Made by a program: the position numbers and the translations under genes. Shown here one piece after another: positions 36,601 through 48,600 of a stretch of 64,000 nt of DNA; position 1 is the stretch's first letter, and each line of letters starts with the position of its first letter. The DNA is from Biomphalaria glabrata (taxonomy: Eukaryota; Mollusca; Gastropoda; Planorbidae), in assembly GCF_947242115.1 (NCBI RefSeq), contig NC_074713.1:7623501-7687500 (forward strand), written 5' to 3'. Under the pieces are notes generated by a model, which was not told the DNA's origin, searched no databases, and was given only the letters and a program-made list of their open reading frames with translations.

Positions 36601-39600
36601 TCACAGTAACAGAAATAAAATGACTATGATAAGAAATGATCCTCTTCAAAGATGCAAGTAGACCAAGCAAACTAATTTATACTAAAACTATTGTATGCTT
36701 TTGAAGCTTACCTCCAAATAGACAACAATTTGTAGAGTTAAATTTTCACGAGTACTTCCCAACAATGTACATGAACACAAACATTAACTTCCTTTATGAT
36801 AGATAGGGTCAAGTCCCAAAACTGTTACCTCCCCTTAAATATTATTCTATTAAACTAAATATTATTCTATTAAACTGACTTATTTCAAAATAAGAATGAA
36901 ACTGTTAATCATCTCCCTTTATAATATAACAATGTTTTTACGTCTCTATTTTTAGATGAACTGCCCACCTCCCAAATTGTCATTTCTATGTACTAAGAGT
37001 AGAATATAACTATCTATACAGTCCCACTTTACTAACCTGTCGACGCAGCAGATGAAAATACTGAGCTGGTGTAGTTGGGTTTACAATTTGAATGTTTACG
37101 TCATCCCCATCCACTCCATCTTCCTTGCTGTCACATTGCTAGACAGAAAGAAAATAAACATTTCTACAAGGTTGAAAAATGCAAATGTTTCTGAACTTAA
37201 AATGAACGAACTGATGATGGAATTGATTAAGTGCTCTATATTTTTCTATAATAAAAATAAAACCCAACCATGAAATCAAGTTTCTACAGACTAATTCTAG
37301 GTATGACCTACAAAGGCCACATCGCAAATGAGGAAATCCAAAACTGGATCACACTAGCGATCAGGCCCCATGAAGACCTTCAAACTATTGTCAAAAAACA
37401 CAAGCTAAGACTATAGTAAGATTCAAGAAGCTTGCAAAGACCTGAGTGTGCAGGGAACAGTCTCAGAGAAAAGAAAGAGGGGCAAACAAACAAAAAATAA
37501 TGGGAAGACACTTTCAAAGATTGTGTAAGTCTACCCTTGAAAGAGACTCTAATTTTGGCCAAATTACACAGAGGAATGGATGGAGAGAGATGGTCATGTG
37601 TGGTGCCCGAACATACTAAAAAAAAACTAAGTAAAGCCAAAATATTTTTAAATCAAACTGTTTCAATTACTGTGAGATATTTAGCAAATATCTGTATAAG
37701 TGTATGTAAAGTGTTTTTTTTTCATTAAGTTAGGTCGGCCATGATCTACCTGTAAGAATCTTTCAATCCTACAAGAAGAATGTTCAGGACCAGCTCCGTC
37801 CATTCCATGAGGAAGAAGCATGACGATTCCAGACTGCAGCAACCATTTTACTGAAATTGAACAAACGGTAAAACAAGTTTTGAGTACATATAGATCACAG
37901 TAAGCCTTCAGTAGATTCTTATAGACAGTGTCAAAATTTAGGGTTGTGTAACATAAAACATTGATCTGTGGAGGTCAGGTCATCATAAACAGAAACCACA
38001 GGTCAATATATAGCAATGTTAAAAAAAGATTGAAAATGCTTGGTAGAAATAATTTATCTGTGCAGCATTGTATCTAATATTCTGTAAGTCTGATACATTT
38101 AGATTAAAAATGAAGACAACTGATTTTGTAAGCAAAGCTTGCATGCTCTGACATTGGCAAAACAATGTTGGAAATGCTTTAAGTTGTACTTAGTAGTCTT
38201 ACTTAACAGATATACATTTTTAAGATAGGAATATGATGTGTTTCACTGAAACTAATGTAGATCTAAGGATAGTGAAGCAAAGTGTTAACATTATCCAATT
38301 AATTCACTTCCCAGTAAAAACTTTTTAATCTTTCAAATTTTTTATTTTTAGAAAGGTGGATTAATGCAGATGAGGGTCGAACTACTAAGACCTGCTAATT
38401 TAATTCTTCTATTGATGTTATAATTTATTTCAAAATAAAGAGACATTCCTTTAAAAAAAGAGATGACTTCATCCAGAACAATTGCATGTGTTCACTAGTC
38501 TTACATATCAACTGTCATTATAAAATAAACAAAGTTATACATGTTCATACCTGGATCAGACTAAATGTTCCATGTTCAATGAATACAAAACATTAACATG
38601 AAATGTATGGCTAGAAGAAGCAAATGTTTACTCACATTCTCCACATGTGACATAAGTATCAATGATTGGCTGGGCTCCATTGAAAAAGTCTCCAAACTGA
38701 GCCTCCCAAATGACCAGTGTGTTGGGATGATCTATACTCATTCCATATTCAAAGCCAAGGACTGCTTCTTCTGAAAGGACACTGTTAGCCACCTGCCAGC
38801 AACAAGATTGCATAGTTTGTTACACTTTGGTCAATTCATCACTAAGTACTGTAGCTGTTGGAAATACAACACTGATTTTCAAAGTATATGGTACAGCAAG
38901 TTTGGGTGAGTGTGGTGGCTGAGTGGTAAATGGCTTGGCTTCCAAACTGAGGGGTTTCAGGTTTAAATCTGTGTGAAGACTGGGATTTTGAATTTAGGGA
39001 TTTTAAGGACATTGTGCTGACCACATGACACAACCGTCGGCCAGAGAAACAAATGATCTTTACCTAAGTTGCCCTAAAAAAAACAAGGTCTGAAAGGTTT
39101 GTTTTTTTATAGTAAGTTTAAACTTGTTAAAAAATAACAATATGTAATAACTAAGTCAACATTTTAATCATGGAAAAACTTGTATTTTCAATGACTGGTC
39201 ATTTGTTTGTTAATATTATATAAGTAGTGTGTCAATACTTTTGTTTATAAGCAGCACTTAGTGGAGTAGACGTAGTTGATTATAGTAATAACAAAATCTT
39301 GCAATCTTTGTTTTTCATTCCAGTTTCCGCTGTTAAGCTAGTCTTTGTGATTAAAAGTTAAGGTCTTTATAATTGCAGCATTCAGATTTCATGGTGGAAA
39401 TTCTATGTTCACCTATCAAATACTTGCCTCCAAAAAACCCGTCTGTGTTTCAGAAAGTTTGTTTAGAGGAATATAGATGTGGTCAGTCTCCTGGTCAACT
39501 ATCATGCAGTGTCTGTGACTGAATGTCCCTCTGCCAACATCTTGTCCACTGATTCTAACATTGTAACCTAAAGAAAAAGTCTTGAAAAGCTTAAAAAAAC

Positions 39601-42600
39601 ATAAAATTTACTTAAGTGTCAATGATTATAATTTTTTTTTAATTTCTTATTATAAAATATTAAAATTAGATGAATGAAAATGTACACTTTCTTTATTTAT
39701 GTTAAGATACTTCTCCCTGACCTTGATGTAACAATGAGCCAAAAGCCAAGGCTTCCCCAGTTGCCCAATCTAAATGTGTTCCCTCTGTCAATCTATTAAT
39801 TCTTCTTTCAATGTGAGTCTTTTTAATTGTAGGGTGAACTTTCTGTATAAAAGATAAAATAATTTGGGTGAAAAAATCATGAGTAAATGTCAACAATTAA
39901 ACTTACATAAACAATTTTTTCATTCCATTTAGAATCTTACCAGGTCCTGTGGAACTGTCACAGATCTGGCACCTACATACTTTAATATGTCTGCTGGCAC
40001 CCCAGTGTCCCATGTAGTAATCTGATCCCCAGCCTGCACAAAGGAAGACCAAAGCCCTTGAAGATGAAAAGGCTGAAAAGAAAAAAAAAAATCTAGTTTA
40101 TATTATGATTGTAACTATCAGATTTTAAAACATTAAACCAATTACCTTTTTATCTTAATAAAAAAAAATCTTGACATAAAGTTTTGTTTCAGTTATGAAG
40201 TTCTTGTTGAAATTGCTAAGTCATGAAAGGAGATAAAACATATTTTAACTTAACTTTTATATTTGGTTTTAAGTTAAAACTATTGGCTCATTAGAATCAT
40301 TTTATGAAATCAATTGTATCAAAAACACCTTGTAGACAAACCTTGACTTCATGAGAAGAAACTTGTTCCAAGTTGTTGTTTAATTGAGAAGTCCATGTAG
40401 TGACATTTTCTTGTAAGTGTTTGTCTTCACAAAGACCTGCTTGCTGGATCACGCAATAAAATAGAACAATAAGTAGACACAATTTTACATACAAAGAACA
40501 AATATAATTTTTTTTTAATGCAATTATTATCAATTGACTGCTAGATTGATCAATTAATGATTAACTTTCCATTTAAAACCATTTCAAATTTCAATTGATT
40601 TTATACATTTTTTTTTTAGCAGCCTGTTACCCAGATGCCCCCATTGTTACATAAATTATGACATAAATACATGCGGAAAAGACTTACAATTAGAGACTTT
40701 GAATAGAGATCAGGAATACTTTGTCTGTTATTGATGACCTGGTACATTCTAGGCTGGGTGAACGATGGCTCATCCATTTCATTGTGGCCCCATTTACGGA
40801 AACAGATATAATCAATGATGACATCTTTGTGAAATTTCTGACGATAGTCAAAAGCGAGTGATGTTGCTCTCAGCACATCCTGCAGAACAACAATGTTGAC
40901 ATTATAAAAAGTTAATTTGTTCAGTGTAGAGACCTAAGAGCAAAAAGAGGTAATTAACATGTAGCAGAATATTTTATTCAAATTATTAGGATATTGTTGT
41001 AACTCTGCTCCCGCACATGACTGATGGTGCGCATGAGAGCACCATTCAAGACAAGTAGTAGAAGACATGTTGATTCTACATGAAGAAGGAATGTTGTAGA
41101 TCTGGCTGAAGTGATCTGTAAGTTGTTACAGTCTGAGCTGTCTTGGCTGTCCTTTGTGCTATCTGTGAACTGTATTGAGGACCTGGGGTGGCACTGGGAA
41201 GTGTGTCGGTGGTCTATACTGGTATTTAGATAGAAAAGGATCGGTGTCACTTAAGATAAGATACTCTGGGACTTGATGGCTGAAGTCCATGCCTGGTTGT
41301 TTATACTAGCGGTAAATAAATACCTTGGCTATTGTTACCTCCTGCCTTTCGTTGAGTGCTTGCCTTAGATTTACAACAATATTTATGTTAGGTCACAATT
41401 ATTAAACATTTGATAACATAGCATAAGTTGAAAATAAAACAATAAGCCTAGGAAATTAATAGCCATAGCCAAGTGGAACAACTCTTGTAAATAAAGGATA
41501 TATATAAATGTAAGAGAAGTATGTGGGGTGCGCTGACTGAGTGGCTAAGCATTTGGCTTCTGAACCTGGGGTACTGAGTTCGAATCTTAGTGAAAACAGG
41601 AATTTTGAATTTCAGGATTTTTAGGGTGCCCATGAGTCCACCCAACTCTAATGGGTACCTGACTTTAGTTGGGAGGGAGGGTTGGGGGATCATGGTCATA
41701 AATTCAACTTGAGTTTTGACCTCCAGACATATTAATTCAAGCACCACTGGGCAAGCAACTCACAGGTTTACCTCATGCCTGTCTTTATGTTTAAGACATA
41801 ACAAATAAAGGGGTGGGAGGTACTGCAGTATGGCCTGCCTCGTTGATTACTTAGACTGAGAATCAGAGGTGCAAATAGATATAAATGATGGGTGATAGGT
41901 GAGACACTAACTTTTTGGAAATATTATTAAAAAGAAGTCAAACCAAAATATTTCAAAAGTTACTTTGGAGACAGGTATAAAATGATAGAAATTTGGGTCA
42001 ACTTGTTTCTTAATAATTAATGGCAAGATATTTATTAGAACCTTACAGATGAACAAGATAAATTTAAAAAAAAGAGGCATACTAGATTTAAGATATAGAC
42101 AGTCTGAAAGATAAACCAGAGGCAGTCTCAAAGATAAACAAACAAGGGAAAGAAAAATTATAGGTACAATAGGTTTGAATAGAACAAAGAGAATTAAAAT
42201 TACTTTTGATACTACTAGGGAAAACAAAATAGACTGTAAATTGAAAATGTTGATATTTTTCATCTGATTAAAATTGTACTGTATTAATATGAACTTTTCC
42301 TCTATGGAATAATGCTCTGATCATCAATTTGAAAGTCTTTACCTTCAAAATCAATGCTTTAAAAAACTCATTTTTCACTAAATATATGTAGGATCTGTGG
42401 TTGAGTGACACAAACTGCTTGGATGCCTATCAACATAGCTTGAGTTCAAATTCTGACATTTGTGTTGGCTGAGCACTTAAAGGCTTAAGAAACCTTCTCC
42501 TAGATACCCTTCCCTCATGAATCCACAAAAGAGATTGAAACAGAGCATGCTTATAGCATACATAGGTAAGTTTGATAAACAGGTACAAGTATTTTTTGTT

Positions 42601-45600
42601 TGGGGGATTAAGATTAACAATTAAATATCATAGTGAACAATGTTCTATCACATCACAGTCAGCAAACAATATTATACTATCATGCTTTTACAAAGTTGGA
42701 ATACAATGAATTTCAGAGATTAAAAAAAAAGTTTTTACCAAAGGCACAATTACTAGGACAAAGTTTTATTTCAATAAAAAAAAAGGATAAAACTATTTTT
42801 AGCTTCTTAATCAGACAAGTTGTAGTTTATCAATTGTTATTGAAATAAATATTTGAGGAAATAACACAACTCTCTATAAATATGTTGTTGTTTGCATGAT
42901 AGTTACAAGGTTATCACAAATCAATACACAAGCTTATAATCAGTTTATCACTTGGGAAGTAAAGCAAATGAATGATGTATTGACAAATTAAATGACACTA
43001 TGTCTAGTAGTAATTAAATTTACATGTTCATTTATGCAATAATTTATAAAAAATACAACTTTTAAAGCCTACCTCAGGATAATCTCCATTCACATGAATC
43101 ACAGGATAGCCATTCACTTTAGCAATGTCACTACAGTACTGAGATGATCTATAAGTAAAATAGTAAACAAAAAATTAATTAAATATAATATCCAGCGGAT
43201 AATATTAACAAATTTATGCCATGCAAGCTTTGAGCAGGCCAAATGAGTTAATCTATTGTGGTGTATGGTATTAAGATTCTTTTACCTAGTATTTGCCAGA
43301 CCTTTATCTAGAGTTGGGTGGCAGTGTATTGAATTGAGTGGTATTCATTACAAAGCCTATAAAAATGCTTATAATGATCTCCACTTAGGGTTAGTATTTC
43401 TTCTGTGCTACAACTAAACCACTCCCACATACATGCTCAAGTGATGGACAAAACAAAAAAATACATTATAAAAACATTTTATACAAAGATTTTCATTAAA
43501 AAAAAGACAATTGCTTCCCTTACCGCCCTCTCTCAGACTCTGTTGTGAATCCAACTTGATTGTTGACTATAAGATGTACACTGCCTCCAGTTTCAAAATG
43601 TGGGGCATTGGCAAAGCAAAATGTTTCAGCTACAATGCCCTGAGAATGCAACATAAAATCTTACATATTACAATATTTTAACCACCTTTTTTGAAAGTTA
43701 CTTTTCTTGTTTAGAGTAATTGTAGAGTTACCTGCCCAGCAAAACTAGCATCCCCGTGAACTTGTAAACATAAAACATCATTTTTTGGCTGCGACTCTGA
43801 ATCCACACTATAATCTCCTGATGATCTAGTCTGAAGTTTAGAGCGTGCTTTGCCAACTGCTACAGGATTGTTAGCCTGTTATATGTGGTAAGTACAAAAA
43901 TAGTATTGTTAATTGAAAAATGTATTTAAAAAAAGCAATACAACGGCTAGCTGGCCAATTACATTGAACAATGGTGGAAATAGCTACAATTCTATACCTC
44001 TAGATGGGAAGGATTAGGAATCAGTGAAACATGGACTTGCTTTCCTGCATAGGGTAAGTCCACAGATGTATCTAAGAAAAATTTTTATGAAAAAAGAAAT
44101 ATTAAAAAGTATATAGGCTACATATAGAATAATATATTTGAATAGGAAAGAAAAAAGTTAGATAAGAGAAAATGTATTTTCTTAAACAAGTATAAGGACA
44201 CCTATCCTAAATTTTCTTAGACAAGTATCATTATAAGGACACCTATCAAAAATTTTCTTAGACAAGTATCATTATATAGACACATATCCTAAATTTTCTT
44301 TGACAAGTATCATTATAAATACACACATATCCTAAATGGAGGACAAAAGTATGCCAAAGGCAATCTTTTTTGTCTGAGCTGAAAGGAAGATTTCCAAACA
44401 GAGTTGCCCCACAAAAATCCTTAAAGAGCACCTCAGGCAACAGCTTTCACTGCCATAGAGGAAAGCACTTGGCAGCTGGATATCTCTAATAAAAGCCATG
44501 GGACACACATTTGTAATCAATATATCTAGTGCTGAAGACAGACCTAAAAATTGAAAAGGGAACTTAAATTGACCAATGGCAGACAATGGTATTGTCTGCA
44601 TTGGATGTGGCATCATATGTAGATCACAGCTAGGACTAGGTAGCCACATCAAGCACTGTACAGCTCCTAAATCTTCTGACTCAAAGGCAAGCCTTGTCAT
44701 AATAAAATAAAAATTATATTGGTATTTGATTATTAGAAGCTAGATATTTGACAAAAACTCATAGATAACTTCAAACATCTAGCTGATGAATTAAATGACA
44801 TTATTAGAAAGATCAAATAATGAGAATTGTCTTGGAGTCAAGCTCAAAACAACTCTGTTGTGAGTAGAAAAATATTTTTTAAAAGAGACACAGAAATGAA
44901 CATCTAAAATGATAAGCAGTTATGTAATTTAATGTGTAAATATTCCTACTTACAGAGATGGGAAAGAACATCCCCAACACTCTTAGCGCCAACAGGTATC
45001 TCTGAGAGGCCTTTCATCTAGTGAAGAAAAGTGAGGGTTAACTTTGTTCTGTTTGCATTTCAAACTTCAAGACCTTAAAGTAAAATAGGATACATACTTT
45101 TCTGAAGACGATGACAGGTGGAAAGTTGAGTAGACAAGTCATAAAGTTGAGACGACCTCTGTGTGGCATGCAAATAACAACATCTTTTACATCATCTGGA
45201 ATAAATATTTGAACTGGCTGAAATCTTTTTCTGTTACGCAAACAAACAACTTGATTATTAGACATTAAGAATAATATTACATTGAGGGGCAAACAATGCC
45301 ACAGCTCTGAGCAGTAATTCTAAGGGGAACCTGGATAGGAGGGGTAGGTTTGATAAATACTGGCAGGGGGCATGCTTGAAGACATAAAGAACAAGAAAGT
45401 TGAAATTGAAGATCACTTTACTTTTTATCTTAAACTTCAAACACACATAAAAACTTACTAACAGGACAAATGGAATCATTAAGATGTGAAGTAAAAAAAG
45501 GAAAGTTCCCCTTTCAGATATCCATTAGAGCTGGGTGGACTAAGAGGCACCCAAAGATCCCGAAATTAAAAATCCCAGTCTTTACCAGGATTCGAACCTG

Positions 45601-48600
45601 GGACCCCAGTTTGGAAGCCAAGTGCTTTATCACTCAGCCACCGCACCTCCTAAGATATAAAGTGATGTATATTATAATCAATGTCCTCAAGATTACTAAT
45701 AAAAAAAAAACAATTGAGTTTTGTAGAAAATGGTAACACTGGCTCATTACTTACATAGAATATGGTTACACTGGCTCATTAGTTACTTTGAATATCGTAA
45801 CACTGGCTCATTACTTACATAGAATATGGTAACACTGACTCATTACTTACATAGAATATGGTTACACCGGCTCATTAGTTACACATAACATCTTAGAAGT
45901 TACACTAGTGTGTGAAGTTGGAGGCCAGAATAATTTAACTAAAGCAAAGAAATTCAAACATAGTTGTAAATCACTGAGTGGCATGTTAGGAAGTGAAGGG
46001 TTAACAAATGAAATGAAGGGTTAACACACATACTTACTTAGAGCACACTTGTGAAATAGTTCCTCAAAGCAAACCATCATGCTCTCCCCTCCCTCACCTC
46101 CATAGCGTTTCACATTGGAGAATTTGGTTCCCACAAAATGATCAAATGCCTGTAATAGAAACAAAAACTTGAACCATTTCTAGTCCTTTGGTTGTGGAAA
46201 ATATTGTAGGCAGCCCAAAAAACTTTTAGAGCTATTTATAAAGCAGTTAAGTTCCCCTTTCAGACCTTGTGGTCTATAGGGCAGATGATGTAAAGGTCAT
46301 CTGTTTCTGTGGCCTACGGTTTACGAGGGTGTCATGTGGCCAGCACAACGACCAACCGCCTTTACTTCTCCCCATCTAACGTTAGGTACCCATTAGAGCT
46401 GGGTGGACTCAGAGGCGCCCGAAGATCCTGAAGTTAAAAATCCCAGTCTTCACCAGGATTCGAACCCCGGACCCCGGTACGGTAACTAAGCGCTTTACCG
46501 CTCAGCCACCGCGCCTCCTAAGTTCTAAGTAGATCCATTCAAATTTAACTTTTAGGAAAGGAGCACAGTTGTCAACTTGAAATCTTTTTTTTTAGAGCTA
46601 TTTATAAAGTAGATCCATTCATACCTTATCATTAAGGAAATAAGATGAGCTGTCAACATGGAACCTTTTTATTTTTGAGCAAAATACTACCAATTCCATT
46701 ACACTTGTTAATAATGTTAAATATTTAACAATTTCATTTAAGAAAAATGAATTTCAATTTACAAAAATATTCTGTTAGTCATTACAATAAAATCATAAAA
46801 CTTTTTGGTTCAAAGCTTTGATTTAGTGCTAGACAATTAGTTACAGCACACAAAACATATTTATTAAAATGACATATTAGATACCAATGATAAAAAAAGT
46901 ATTTCTAATTAAAAGATGTTTGACCTCTGACCTCACACCTCAGCATTAACTTTGCTAGTTCCACTTTCCGAGTATCTGAGACTTCTATTTCATGCCTAGT
47001 TTCAAATTTGTCTGCAAACCATTCTCTTTCCTCAAGTGTCTGTAACCATAAAATAATGTAAATATTGTCAAAATTTTTCTAAGACTTTGGAAATGTATAA
47101 AATACCTAAGAACAAGAGCTATTGCTAACCATTTTAATAAATTTAAACCTTAAACATTGTAGAAAGTTGATACAAAACCCTTAAGGCCTACATTACAGGC
47201 ATTAAAAATATTCATTAATCATTGCCTCAGAAATTATTAGACCAAAACACAATATGTACAACAAATTAGAAAACAGAATTTAAGTCATTGGTTAACATGC
47301 ATGATTGACCCAGGAACACGTGTAAGACGTAATCATCTTCTTTTTTGAAGTAGCGTCTGTATTTTATAAGATAAGAGCACATTCAAAGAAGATTTAAAAA
47401 GGAAAAGGAGATAGAGACAGAGAGAAAAAGCAATGATAGGGGATGACAATCTCAAATAGTGATAACCACTATTTTCATCTTCTTTCTGCTAAAATTTTTA
47501 AAGCAAACACCAAAAAATCATTTTATATACCCCCTTTTTTTTTATTTTCATTTTTAGGTACCTAAGTACTTTTATACTTGTGTAAGTGTTGCATGGCTCC
47601 AAGTTTAGTACAATGAATACAGTTGCCAAATCCTTTCATACAACATATGATTTATTCTACTGAGGTTTAGATTTACAGACTGGAGAAAAAAATTCTGGTG
47701 TTGCTGCAGAATAGCTAAAACAAAGGGAGACAATAACACTGACTTACCTGCAGATGCTGAAATTCTGCGGCAATAGAACTACAATATAATCTCTCTAGCG
47801 TTTGAACCAGCTCTGATAGAGCTATCTGTGTACTGTTTCCATGCAGTAAGCCCAATGTTGGTATGACAGTTTTGTCTGTGCCATCAATGCCATAAAGTCT
47901 TAAATCAAGCTCTGGTAAACATCTGGATGAAAATTAAATGAAACCAGTTATTCAATCACTATGACCAACAACAAACTATTAATAAGTTAGTTCATGAAAA
48001 GTTCAAAGTTTAAAGGGCTTAAAGTTAGTAACGATTAAAATCAGTAAGTATTACTTTTCTTCCTTGAGCTTCAAAGGATCAAGTTTAGCTTTCAAGTGGC
48101 CATAATTTCTGTAGGAGTCAATCAGCTGAACAACGTTTGCATATTTGAGTCTATTCTTCAACACTTCAGAGGTGTCTGACAAACAATGACATAACATACT
48201 TTAAAGCTAAATTCATGTACAGGTCTAAAATACATCATTATGCATTTCTGAAAGCTTTTAATAGTAATGTATAATAAGATAGTAATTATCTCAAGGTTTT
48301 GAATCTTCAAATTACAAACTTTCGTTTTTATTGGATGCATTGAAATCTAAAGTATAAGCACAAATATATATAGTTTTAGTACTGGTATTAATACTATCAT
48401 TTAAGTTAATTTTCAGATGATCTTTTATTTGAGACATTGCTGTTGATTTAAGCAATCTAAAAAGTGAAAGTAAAAGTGAATATTTTTTTTAACTTATTTT
48501 AGTTGTTTTTTTTTGTTATAGCAGTATAAGATCACTAAGGTACTTTTATTATAGCTGTATAAGATCACTTTTTTTATAGCAGTAAAAGATTACTATGGTA

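Noticed and set aside
45470-45736. 88-residue frame overlapping DHTKD1 intron 5
   Set aside because: It is SINE A read antisense; the same peptide-like words occur at other SINE copies.
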